A DNA stretch of 64,000 nucleotides from Boesenbergia rotunda. Its lineage: Eukaryota > Streptophyta > Magnoliopsida > Zingiberales > Zingiberaceae. Both the position numbers and the translations under genes were made by a program. The stretch is taken from NCBI GenBank assembly GCA_024364735.1, contig JAGFNQ010004031.1, positions 62,001 to 126,000 of the forward strand, in the 5' to 3' direction. Positions 22,424 to 34,151 of the stretch are shown here, in pieces. Numbering within the stretch: position 1 is the stretch's first letter; every line of letters begins with the position of its first letter. A model generated the notes under the pieces. The model searched no databases, was not told the origin of the DNA, and saw only the letters and a list, made by a program, of their open reading frames with translations.

Positions 22424-24170
22424 TGATAACTACCATTTTGTTGATAAATTTAGGCTCTCAAATCCATGTTTTGATCCACTTTTATATGCTTAAGTTTGCA
22501 TTTATATTAGGTTTCATGTATTTCCTCAATTTTGAACTTTTAATTCGAATCTTTGTATATTTGAGATATTTTGACACTAAAATATTAATCTAATATTGTA
22601 GGCTTCAAATGACCATGGACCTAGATCAAATTGGACCAGACTTGAGTTAGAATTGGATTCGGATCAAGGTGATCAAGCATCGGATTAATATGAGTCGTCC
22701 GATCAAAGAACGGCTAGATCTGAGCCATCGGTCAACTTCTGATCAATCCGAGTTCAAGATAGAGTCAATCATGACCACAGATCATGATCTAAAAATTTCA
22801 TCCAAATCAGAAGCAATCTGATCGTTGGATCAAGCTCAAGATGATCTAGACCATCCATTCAAGAAAAAGGAGGATCTGAGCCATCCGCCACTGATATGGT
22901 TGATCCGAGCTAAGGACAGGTAGATCAGGACCATTGATCAAGATTTGGGGACTTTGGTTCAGATCGGAGCAGATTCGACAGTTGGATTAGATCGGGACAA
23001 TCTCAGCCATTCAATTTCAAATGGGACATTTAAATCAGAAATTCCTCCACCGCGCTCGGGGTCGTCGTGTGTCGCCAGTTCTTCAGGAGCAGAGTTTTCA
23101 AATCGCATTTTCTCCAGTTCTTCTTCATCGTTTTCTTCGCAATTTCTTTTCTCGATCGCGCGGCCACATCAATTCGCTTGTCTTCAAGATCTCAGGTCGC
23201 AGAGGTAAGGATTCCAGTTCAGTTTTGCTAACTAAATCGCATAGCTGAGACGAGCTTTGGAGAGGGTTTCTCTAGAGCTCCGATCCACTAAATTCTTCAT
23301 CCGATCGTGGCTGTCCTCATTGAGCTGATGCCATCAGAGCTTTAGAGGGGTTCTCCGAAGTAATTTGAGGGTGTCTGAACAAGATCGGCACTCGGTGTAA
23401 GAAGAAGATCACGAGTTTCACCTTCTGACCGATCAGGTTGATCGGACAGAGAGGACTCTGATCGGTCTCGTGACCGATCAGAGGAAGGCCTGATCGGTCA
23501 GGTTGACTGATCAGGAAGAGCAGAACCAGAATTGAGCTAGGAAGTTTCTTCTTCTTCATTGATCTTTGAGCTAGGGGGTTCATAGCTCATCCTTTGTGTG
23601 ACGGCAAAGGGAAGTCTTGTGATGAACTGATTTGATATTTTAATTAGGTTTGTTTTGGTTTTAAACATGCATTTCTTCAAGTTGTTCTAGTTGTTACCAT
23701 TACATTTCAAGACATGTGCTTAAGCCAAGTTTTGATCTAGCTTTCTTTAATCTGCAATTACTTTCATGCAATTAGTTCTCTGCAATTTACTTTCTGCAAT
23801 TAATTCTTTAAGTTCAATTCTATAGTTTGAATTTACTTACTCAATTGTCAATTACGTTAGTTTAGTCCTTGCAATTTCCTCAGTTCATTGCCTTACATAG
23901 TTAAGCCTATTTCTTTCCAAGTGTTATTTCATATTGTCAAATCTTATTGCCGAAAACCCCATTTTATCTAGAAAACACAACATCAAACGACAAATAAACT
24001 TGCAAACTCAAGTTAAACACTCATTCAACTAGTCCTTGGAAAAATACGACCTGAGGCCCCTCTACTACATTTCTATCTTTGTTAGCCAAAGAGTTTTCAG
24101 CTTTATAAATTTCTAAATTTGAGTGCTCATCGTGACACATTACTTTTGGGCATAGTATTGGGCACCATCA
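22424..24170 (+). repeat. NA1 5' LTR
   Basis: TGATAACTACC ... GGGCACCATCA. Holds GATCGGTC-type palindromes at about 23420-23515 (loops TCGT and AGGTT). Confidence 0.9.
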
Positions 24171-24176
24171 AATTTT

Positions 24177-24193
24177 TGGCGCCGTTGCCAGGA
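24177..24193 (+). promoter_or_regulatory. NA1 primer-binding site
   Basis: TGGCGCCGTTGCCAGGA, 6 nt after the LTR; one base from the NA2 site TGGCGCCGTTGCCGGGGA. This site type is common in Athila-lineage gypsy elements. Confidence 0.8.
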
Positions 24194-24348
24194 ACTCACT
24201 AGTTGAGTTTGTTTAATTTGAGTTTGTGTTTAATATTTATATTCTTTGATTCATTTTATTTGCTCTATCTTTTTGTATACATTGGCTGCCATTTTATTTG
24301 TTTTGTGGCCAGGACTGCAGATGGAGATCTTAAGAATTTGAGAAGCTA

Positions 24349-27336
24349 ATGAAAAATTTGTCTACTCATTCAAGCAGTTCCATGGTAGAATATCAGTATT
24401 TCCATAACTTTCAGCAGCCTTGTCAGAATTTTCAGCCACCTTATTCTCAATTCCAGAATTTTCAACAAAATTTTCAACCATTCCAGCCTTATCAAGATTA
24501 CCAGCAACCAAATTGCCAGTTTCAACCTCAATTTCAAAACTTTCAGCAAGATTATCAGCCATTTCAATAACCTTTCCAACAATTTCAGCAACCCTATCAA
24601 CAAAATCAACCACCTTTCCAAGGAAATCAGTAAGGGTTTCAAAGTAATCTGAATTATCAGCAAGGAAATCAGTTTTCACAGCAGGGATTCCAACCATTCA
24701 ATCAAAATTTTCAGCCCTCAAATCAGAATTTCCAGCCCACACAATTTCAGCCCTCACCACAACAATTTCAACCTCAAATTCAGAATTTTCAGAGCTACAA
24801 TTTTCAGCAGTTTCAACCATGTTTCCAGCCCAATTTTCAGCAATTCCAACAACCAAATCAATCATTTGATCCGCCCCAACAATTCCAATTTCAGAATTCA
24901 CAGCCTACTTTTAATTTTGAGCAACCTAATGAACCCTTTCAAGTCCAACAAGAGTTTTATGCCTATCAAGGAGACTTAGAGGATTCTAGTGAGAGTGAGG
25001 CTCAACAACAAAGGCTGGAGGAGATGTTACAATAACTCTTGCAACAACAAAAATATGAGTCTCCTCTTAAAGATTTTGAAAGATGCCTTGGACAATTGGT
25101 TAATCAAATGAATCAAATGCAAGCCCAAGGATCAAGCCAATCACCTTCTCAAGCTACTCTGGATTTTAAGGGGTATGATTATGCACCAACTTTGAGGAAT
25201 GAAGAGGTTGTTTCAAGTTTAAACACTCCAAATGCCGAATTTCCTGAAACATTTCCAGCATCGTATTTCCCCACTCAAAACAGCCCCGGAGTTGATGTTA
25301 TATCAGTTCAAGGTGACCCTAGTGCAAGCCTAAGACCTTCTTCAATTGATCTTGCAAATTTAGTGGAAGAAGAAGAAGAAATCATCAAAATCAGGGCACC
25401 TACAGCATACATTCCTCCGGAAATTCCTATTCAGAGTTCTTTTCCAAAATTTTCAGCTCAAGAGGAGGAGCCAAAAGTCTCTTTTACCTTCTCCCAGCAC
25501 CCCAGAGAGGATCCTCCTAGCATTAGCATGGACATCCCAGATGAGATTGTTGAGGCAGAGTTAATTGCTGATGAAGTTTTACTGGACATAGTGGGAGGAG
25601 ATTTGATTTCAGAGAAAGTTGAAGATGCAATAGAGACAGAGGAATTGGAGGAGATGGATGGAAAAACGTGTGATAGCCTTGAATTTGATTCTGAAGCTCT
25701 ACATGACCTTTCTAGTCTTTTATTTTGTAATCTTTCTAGTTTTTCATTTTGTGATGATATAGCTGATGTTGGTCCTAACTTTTCTATGGTTGTTGCAGAT
25801 ATTGTTGATGAAGGGTGTGTTGCAGATGATTCTACAGGTGTAGGGGATTGCAGTGAGCCCCAGGGACCACCAACAGTGATGGATACATTAGAAGATTCAG
25901 AGGACTCACCAGAAAGTGTAGGGACTTGCATGGTGGAAGCAAGAACCCAAGAATCACCTGAGTTAGTGGAATGTCCACCAGAACCTGAGTTTGAAGTGGA
26001 GCTTGTACATGACCAGGAGGAGACCACAGTTACATTTACTCTTGTAGAACCTCTAGGTATTCTTCAGCATGATCAGGTAAGTATTTCTCCTATTTCGTTA
26101 GACGAACTCATAGAGGTACCTAAGGTTGAGTTTGTTGGTTGTGATGATATTCTTGACACATCTTATGTAGAGATTAATTTTGAAAAATTCATTGAGGTAC
26201 CCGTTATTGGTTGTGATGAATTTCCTGATACATCTTATGCTGAAATTGATTGTGAGAAATCCATGGAGACACTTAAAATTGATTTTGTTGGGTGTGATAC
26301 ACTTTTTGAAACATCTTATGTAGGAAAGGATTGTGAAAAACTCATAGATGAACATGAGGATGATTTTGTTGGTTTTGATGCTATCTTTGATACATCTTAT
26401 ATGGAGGCTGCTTGTGAAAAATTCGTGGAGGAACCTAGGGTTGATATTATTGTTTGTGATGAATTTATTGACATATCTTCTGTAGTAATTGATTGTGAAC
26501 AACTCATAAAGGTACTTGAGATTGATTTGGTTGGCTGTGAAACATTTCTTGAAATACCTTATGTAGAGGCTGTTTGTGAAAATTCAATTGAGGTACCTGA
26601 AGTTGATTTTGTTAGTTGTGATGAATCTATTGACACATATTCTGTAGAAATTAATTGTGAAGAATCCATAGAGGTATCTGGTATTGATTTTATTGGCTAT
26701 GATACGATTCTTGATACATCCTATGCAGAAATTAATGGTGAAAAACTAATAAAGGTACCCAAAATTGATTTCATTGGTTGTGATGAGTTTCTTGATATAC
26801 CTTTGGTGGATATTAATTGTGAAAAACTCATTGAGGTACCAAAAATTGATTTTATTGGATGTGATGCATTCTTGGATACATTTTATATAGAGACTGATGT
26901 TACTTCATTTCTTTCTTACCTTGCACGCTTGAGGGAGGTATTGCATGGTTTTGCAGGGCATCGTAGACTTCTAGAGTGGGTGCTCCATCTAAACAGACTC
27001 CAACCTCCTGGAAGGACTTACAAAAGACATCAAGAGGGAGGAGTAGATCTTACTTTAATTCATAGCACTCCACCTCTTACATGGATGTTGTACCTTAATC
27101 GTCTCCGTCCACCGGAACACATTTATGAAAAGTTTAAGTGTGGGGGAGCAATGCACAATAATATGGATCACATGAAGAATGCTCTCTCTACCACCCATAC
27201 TCCTCCACTACCGCAATGGAGGTTATTCCTTGATCGACTCCGACCGCCAGAAATAAATGGGAGTTTGTTCTTTCTTGCATTTTATTTCATTGCATGTTTC
27301 ATTTTTATATTTTCTAGAAGTAAAATTTTCTTTTAA
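24349..27336 (+). pseudogene. NA1 repeat protein (Q/F-rich, 27-residue repeats), three internal stops
   Basis: One frame of 996 codons, broken only by TAA at 24568, 24631 and 25033, each at a position where NA2 or the local pattern has a glutamine codon (C to T changes). Parts: a Q/F/P-rich low-complexity N-terminus (24349 to about 24950); a conserved block 'ISVQGDPSA' (about 25300); an acidic linker; ten copies of an acidic 27-residue repeat (26098-26898, second copy 24 residues); and a C-terminal domain with three W-x-L-x-x-x-RLxPP motifs. It matches the 781-residue NA2 protein throughout. I do not recognise any gag, pol or env domain; function unknown. Confidence 0.8.
26098..26898 (+). repeat. 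Ten tandem 81-bp (27-codon) repeats in the NA1 ORF
   Basis: Pattern CEKLIEVPxIDFIGCDxFLDTSYxEIN; units start at 26098, 26179, 26251 and then every 81 nt to 26818. Unit 2 lacks one residue triplet. Confidence 0.95.
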
Positions 27337-29296
27337 AATGAGTTCTTGGTAATAAATGCTTGGTTAGTATAGAATGCATAAGAGTCATTGTAGAACCATT
27401 TTACCCTTTTGACATTTTACTTCTTGCATGAATTGGAATAAATGTATCCATTTAGATTTTCTTATATCATTTTAGAGTCCCTTGAAAGCAAATTAAATTT
27501 GGTTGTTAAAACTTAGGATTTGAGTCATTGGATGAAAATTCTTGGTTGCTTGAGTACTTCTTAGTTATGGACTCTAGATTGATGACTTGAGATGAATTCT
27601 TTTTATCTAGTGAGGATTGGCCTAACTTTTGTGATGCACACATGTGATTGTGCTCTAGAACTTGCTTAGGTTCTTTCAAAGCTATATTTCTATGATTGGA
27701 CCACATTTATAGAGGTGAATCACTTTGTTTCCTTTCTCATATCATTGTTGCAATTTTATTTATTTATCTACTTTGAATTCCATTTTCCTTCCCTAATCAT
27801 TCATGTTCATCATAGTATTTTCATTGGACTTGGGTGCTTTAATGTTTCTTGATGTTACTTTGCCTGAGACGGACAAAAATTTAAGTGTGGGGGAGGATGC
27901 AAGCATTTGATCAAATCTTGAAGGTAAAATTGAAACAATTGTCAACCAACAAGCAAAGATGTGCCAATTGGAAGGAGTTTTGTATCAAGTTTGGGTTGCA
28001 AGAATATCCATTAGTTCAGTTGCAAGAAAAAGAAAATTTTGTGTGATTTGAAAAGTGAAGAAAAGGAAAAAAAGGTTAGAGAGCAAAGATACAACCTTAA
28101 AAGTTCAAGTTATGGATAGAAAACAAGCTCCATTGGACCAAGTATTAAGTAGGAACAAAAGGATGGTCTTATTCCATGTTATCAAGCTGAAAAGTTTTGA
28201 AAGGTTACACATCTCAGAATTCGCAAGTTGGAGCTAGTTATTGGAAGGCATTGGAAGCAAAAACAGAAAAAAAAAATTACTTACCTGCAGAAAAAAAACA
28301 GAAATGGAGCAGCTGGAAAAAAAAGGAAAAAGAAAAGGGAAATATGAAGTGAAAATCAAGTTCTGAGTTAGAAGTTGAATTGGAAGAAGGTATCAAGTAT
28401 CAAGAGTGAGTTATGGATTGAAAGAAGACAGATCTCAGAAGACAGTTCAGGAATTCTGGAGATTTTAGCTACTGATCGTCACCTGATCGGTCTCCAAACC
28501 GATCAGAAGCTGTCCAAAACATTCCCCAGTCCGATCAGCAGATATCCGATCGGTCCCTTGATCGATCAGTGGAGGCTGGCACACTGTTTCCTGAGGTTTC
28601 TCATCCGAATTAGTTGATCCTTAACCCCCTTGGCTCAGAATTAATTAGAGGGCATCAAAAGAGGGCAAAGTGCATTGGGAAACATTTTTAGAGTGTCCAA
28701 GTCTTCCACTTTCTCTACTTTTTCCATATTTTCTTTATCATGCCATATTTTCTATACTTTTTCCATATTTTCTTACCATGCTATATTTCTTTTCCATATT
28801 TCCTTGTCATACACATCTCTTTACTTTCTTTATCATAAGTCATAAGTATCAAAGTTCATCAATTTCCTATTTTATTTCTATCATTTCATATATCTTCTTT
28901 AACTTGTTTGAATAAGCTTTTGTAGATGAGGATCCGAATCAAGAATGATGGTGGAGAGTAGATAATAAGCAAGCTTATGGTAGTACAAGAACCATGATTG
29001 TGTTTGAGTGAGCTCCACATTCATTTAAATGTAGAACTTAGGAAGAGAGCCACTTTAGAACTTACCTTGCAAGGTTTTTTGCGAAATTCATCTCAATGAG
29101 TCATGATGGATGCAGTATGCTAAGTTGTTGATTTAAGGACAAGTTTCTAGTCCATTGAGCTTAGATTTTTGAGAATTGACAACCCTAGGTAATTTCCTAT
29201 CAATTGCTTCTAACTATGATTGAGAATAATCTAGGGAGATACATCTTGGTTTACTAGTAGCTTGTGCTAGACGCCCAAGAGTAAGTGTGGGGGAGT
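27337..29296 (+). other. NA1 3' untranslated region
   Basis: No credible frame. Blocks are shared with NA2 59891-62163, for example 'tgctctagaacttgcttagg' and 'gagacggacaaa' before AAGTGTGGGGGAG (27885). A palindromic GATCGGT/ACCGATC module occurs at about 28483. Ends with the polypurine tract at 29284-29295. Confidence 0.75.
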
Positions 29297-31043
29297 TGAT
29301 AACTACCATTTTGTTGATAAATTTAGGCTCTCAAATCCATGTTTTGATCCACTTTTATATGCTTAAGTTTGCATTTATATTAGGTTTCATGTATTTACTC
29401 AATTTTGGACTTTTAATTCGAATCTTTGTATATTTGAGATATTTTGGCACTAAAATGTTAATCTAATATTATAGGCTTCAAATGACCATGGACCTAGATC
29501 AAATTAGACCAGACTTGAGTTAGAATTGGATCCAGATCAAGGTGATCAAGCATCGGATTAATATGAGCCGTCCGATCAAAGAACGGCTAGATCTGAGCCA
29601 TCGGTCAACTTCTGATCAATCCGAGTTCAAGATAGAGTCAATCATGACCACAGATCATGATCTAAAAATTTCATCCAAATCAGAAGCAATCTGATCGTTG
29701 GATCAAGCTCAAGATGATCTAGACCATCCATTCAAGAAAAAGGAGGATCTGAGCCATCCGCCACTGATATGGTTGATCCGAGCTAAGGACAGGTAGATCA
29801 GGACCATTGATCAAGATCTGGGGACTTTGGTTCAGATCGGAGCAGATTCGACAGTTGGATTAGATCGGGACAATCTCAGCCATTCAATTTCAAATGGGAC
29901 ATTTAAATCAGAAATTCCTCCATCGCGCTCGGGGTCATCGCGTGTCACCAGTTCTTCAGGAGCAGAGTTTTCAGATCGCATTTTCTCCAGTTATTCTTCA
30001 TCGTTTTCTTCGCAATTTCTTTTCCCGATCGCGCGGCCACATCAATTCGCTTGTCTTCAAGATCTCAGGTCCCGAAGGTAAGGATTCCAGTTCAGTTTTG
30101 CTAACTAAATCGCGCAGCTGAGAGGAGCTTTGGAGAGGGTTTTGCTGGAGCTCCAATCCACTGAATTCTTCATCCGATCGCGGCTGTCCTCATCGAGCTG
30201 ATGCCATCAGAGCTTCAGAGGGGTTCTCCGAAGTAATTTGAGGGTGTCTGAACGAGATCGGCACTCAGTGTAAGGAGAAGATCGCGGGTTTCACCTTTTG
30301 ACCGATCAGGTTGATCAGACAGAGTGGACTCTGATCGGTCCCGTGACCGATCAGAGGAAGGCCTGATCGGTCAGGTTGACCGATCAGGAAGAGCAGAACC
30401 AGAATTGAGCTATGAAGTTTCTTCTTCTTCGTTGATTTTTGAGCTAGGGGGTTCATTGCTCATCCTTTGTGTGACGACAAAGGGAAGTCTTGTGATGAAC
30501 TGATTTGATGTTTTAATTAGGTTTATTTTGGTTTTAAACATGCATTTCTTCAAGTTGTTCTAGTTGTTACCATTACATTTCAAGTCATGTGCTTAAGCCA
30601 AGTTTTGATCTAGCTTTCTTTAATCTGCAATTACTTTCATGCAATTAGTTCTCTGCAATTTACTTTCTGCAATTAGTTCTTTAAGTTCAATTTTATAGTT
30701 TGAATTTACTTGCTCAATTGTCAATTAGGTTAGTTTAGTCCTTGCATTTTCCTCAATTCATTGCCTTACTTAGTTAAGCCTATTTCTTTCCAAGTGTTAT
30801 TTCATATTGTCAAATCTTATTGCCAAAACCCCCATTTTATCTAGAAAACCTAACATCAAACGACAAATAAACTTGCAAGCTCGAGTTAAACACTCATTCA
30901 ACTAGTCCTTGGAAAAATACGACCTGAGGCCCCTCTACTACATTTCTATCTTTGTTAGCCAAAGGGGTTTCAGTTTTATAAATTTCTAAATTTGAGTACT
31001 CATCATGACACATTGCTTTTGGGCATAGTATTGGACACAATCA
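29297..31043 (+). repeat. NA1 3' LTR
   Basis: Same 1747-bp length as the 5' copy; starts TGATAACTACC, ends GGACACAATCA; followed by CCCTA (31044-31048). Confidence 0.9.
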
Positions 31044-31800
31044 CCCTACTCGGGCACCCAAGAGCATAGGGGGCGCCAGACACGTGGCTTAAGGGATATC
31101 ACCTTCATAATGTTCGCAAGCGGCTAGTTGCAGATGGATCATTAACATGTAGGGCGCCTGTATGCATGGGGGAGCCTGGGAATAGGGGTGCCCGAGAGCA
31201 TAGGGGCGCCCTCATTCACGGGCACCTGAGTGACCAGTTGCCAACAGGACTTCATTGGGTGATTTTGGGCCTTCCAGAGTCGAGCTCAATCGAACCCTCC
31301 TCCGACCTTCTCCACGAACGTGCTTCCGCCCGGCTTCTCGTCTCTCGGACGTCGTGCTTGTCCTACTCGCTCCACCGACGTACTCTTCTGCAGACCTCGG
31401 TGTCCCTCAGATGCATCAAGCCTGTCAGCTCCCTTCCCATGTCATTCTTCTTGACCGCTGCGTCTTCCGCTCGACTTCTTGTGCTTCTATGCTCCTGCAC
31501 ACTTAAACATAGGGATCAAAACACAACAAGACATAACTTGACTTAGTTGACCACATCTAAACTTATTAGGCGTACTTACAGAGCCAAAATGCAATTCAAT
31601 CACATCATAAATCAATGAATCAAAATATACAATAAAGTATGGGAAATTATGCTTACATAACAAGAATGCTACTCCATAATCCTTGAATCTCATAAATTAT
31701 ACCAAAAGAGCGGGGCTACAATCCATGAACATGCATAAAATCAAACTAATCTAATAAAAGTTCAGAAAATATAGGAATGAGAAAGAAAAGCTTAGGATGA
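31044..31800 (-). repeat. Continuation of the minus-oriented LTR A-like fragment
   Basis: Follows the CCCTA duplication. It carries GGGCGCC/GGGTGCCC dyads (31050-31230) like LTR A and its ORF3 leader, then a G/C-rich stretch with short frames that are not credited. 31560-31790 resembles 341-580. Confidence 0.45.
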
Positions 31801-32423
31801 TTGTCACTCCCCCAGAGGCACATGCTTACTCGAAAATCGGGCAACATCTCCCCTATACGGCGGACAAGTTGGGACATATAATACATTATCTCTCACATAT
31901 AAGATGGCTCAACTATCAAAACTGGAAAATAAAATACACAACCACGCAGTTTATATCAATAAGAATGATATAGATAAACTAAGCTTAAATTTCAAAACCG
32001 TAAATGTCTTTTAGCAGAAATAAAGCTAACAAAAAGTCCGAATACAAAGAAAACTTCAACATAAGACTACGACAATATCGAATTAATAAAATATTACTAG
32101 TCTAGGAAATAATAATGTGAAACTCATGAAGTGTAGAAAATAAAGCAAGTGTGAAAAATAAACTCAACTCAACTCCAAAATGAAACGATATGGTGGGGTT
32201 GGCAACTGGATCCTCTCCTGGCTCCAAGTAATACATCTATCTGCTACCTGAAACAAAAATAGGAAGCAGGGGTGGTGAGTCTGGGTAAACTCTGCGGGTA
32301 TATGAATAGACAATAGCATGACATCATAAAGATATATGAAACAGTAGATAGCAACGATGTACAGTCTCTAGGAAATAGAGGACACCAAAGCACGTATAAC
32401 ACAACGTAAAACATACAAGATAT
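31801..32423 (-). other. Repeat remnant, probably a minus-strand gypsy LTR fragment
   Basis: No gene. The text 'aaaatcgggcaacatctcccctatac' and the A/T-rich tail look like antisense LTR/leader DNA of chromovirus-type elements; I cannot fix its ends. Confidence 0.3.
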
Positions 32424-33126
32424 TGTTGGGGTAATCGACCCAAGTATGATCTGGAGGATCATGGGTTTTAATGTGTGTGTCAATATGATTAAGTTAGGGT
32501 TTCATGTTGATCTAATATGTGTATGTGAGTGTGCAGGTTTGCAGGATACACATAAACTTAGTTGGACGTCTTCGGGTACGGTGAAGGGTGGCTTGGAGGC
32601 AAGCCGTGGGCTTGTGTACGCATCCGAGGGACTATGGACAAAGCAGGGACGATGAGTCGAGGGAAGCTGACTTCGAGGCATACGTGAAGGATGGCATGGA
32701 GGCAAGCCGAGGGCTTGTGTGCGCATCTGAGGGACAAGGGTCAAAGTCGAAGAGGGCTTAAAGGCAACAGGTCGAGGCTGTTGAAGCAGGAACGATGAGC
32801 TGAGGGAAGCGAACTTCGAGGCATGCGTGAAGGATAGCATAGAGGCAAGCCGAGGGCTTGTGTGCGCATCTGAGGGACAGGAGCCAAAGTCGAAGAGAGC
32901 TTGAAGGCAACAGATCGAGGCTGTTGGATGAAGAGTCAACCAGGTCGTGAGATTCCGAGTGCTAAGGGAATTATACTGGGGGGCTAAGTCGTGAGGGTTC
33001 GAGTGCTGAGAGAAATATACTCGAGAAGGGTAACCCTAGACTTAGGCAATGGATCAGTCGATTGGTGAGGGACCAGTCGACTGATAGGGTCCACAGTAAG
33101 ATCAGTCGACTGGTCCAGGACTAGTC
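32424..33126 (+). repeat. LTR of copia element D, first part (5' LTR)
   Basis: Starts TGTTGGGGTAATCG. Contains degenerate 'gaaggatggcatggaggcaagcc' repeats (32580-32900) and 'CAGTCGACTGG' dyads (33050-33120). It is interrupted at TAGTC by an inner LTR and continues after 39175 to CCTAACA at 39650. Confidence 0.7.
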
Positions 33127-34151
33127 TGTTGATGCATTGTTGATGCAGTCTGACCCTGATTGTTGTTTTGGTGTTGACACCGATTTTAGTTTAGGTTGAT
33201 GATTATGATGATTATGATTAAGTCCTGATCGAAGATTAGGCATGGTATGAAAAATTCTAGCCTGGAGGGCTAGGTGTTGGAAAATCCTAACCTAGAGGGT
33301 TAGGTGTGGAAAATCCTAGCTTGGAGGGCTAGGTGTTGAAAAGTCCTAATTCGGAAGGGTTGGGTGAAAAGTCCTAGCTTGGAGGGCTAAGTGAAAAGTC
33401 CTAACTTGGAGGGTTAGGTGAAAAGTCCCAACTTGGAGAGTTAGGTAAAAAAGTCCTGGCTTGGAGGGTCAGGTCCTAGCTTAGAGGGCTAGGTATGGAA
33501 AGTTCTAACTCGGAAGGTTGGGTGAAAAGTCCTAGCTTGGAGGGCTAGGTGAAAAGTCCTAACTTGGAGGGTTAGGTGAAAAGTCCCAACTGGAGAGTTA
33601 GTGGAAAAACCCTAGCTTGGAGGGTCAGGTCCTAGCTTGGAGGGCTAGGATGGAACCCCTGGATCGGTCTGGTGAACGATCAGGGAGTTGGCACGGTGCT
33701 CCTTCGTGGATCGGTCTGGTGACCGATCCAGCGATGACTGATCGGTCTGGTGACTGATCAGGGAGTATGCGTTTCACCCATTGCTTGGCTCCTGATCGGT
33801 CTGGTGACCGATCAGGGAGCAAACAGTGAGGTTGAGTTCACTTACTGATCTGCTCCTGATCGGTCTGGTGACCGATCATGATCACTGTGCAGATCGTTCT
33901 GGAGAACGATCCAACGTCGCAGGTTCCTCTCTATGATCGATCAGGACGGAACCTGATCTATCTGGCCATGACCTGATCGGTCTGGTGACCGATCAGGAGG
34001 TTTGGACTGCGAAGCTCAGAAATTGCCCAATAAAGGGGTGGATCAGTCGGGTGATCAATCCACAACCTGGGATCGGTCTGGTGATTGATCCAGGAGAGTC
34101 CCAAAGAAATCGCGATTTCTAATTGAGCGTTGGGGACCGATCAGGATGGAG
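32903..34151 (+). repeat. Duplicated segment, copy 1 (element-D LTR plus start of inner LTR)
   Basis: Matches 36777 to about 38052: the same element-D LTR end, the same TAGTC junction and the same first kilobase of inner LTR, with scattered base changes and one roughly 30-bp module missing here. The inner LTR part is 33127-34151 and stops abruptly at 34151. Confidence 0.85.

Larger units (their letters stand above)
22424..31043 (+). mobile_element. NA1: non-autonomous LTR retrotransposon, 8.6 kb
   Basis: Two direct 1747-bp LTRs (22424-24170 and 29297-31043), CCCTA target duplications, a primer-binding site at 24177 and a polypurine tract at 29284. The only long frame is a repeat protein (24349-27336). 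I find no protease, RT, RNase H or integrase, so it must move with borrowed enzymes. The LTRs differ at about 70 sites counted by eye (about 4%), so it is older than NA2 (54680 onward). Confidence 0.9.

Noticed and set aside
24362..24697. Leucine-rich or coiled-coil antisense frames across the Q/F-rich regions (also 57636-58037)
   Set aside because: Antisense of CAA/CAG/TTT repeats gives L/W/K patterns automatically.
25458..26027. 189-codon Ser-rich frame on minus (similar at 58606-58938)
   Set aside because: Shadow of the acidic plus-strand ORF; composition follows from the antisense of E/D-rich codons.
31166..31546. 126-codon G/C-rich frame as a host gene
   Set aside because: Overlapping frames on the same strand, no domain, and flanking sequence matches a minus-oriented LTR fragment.
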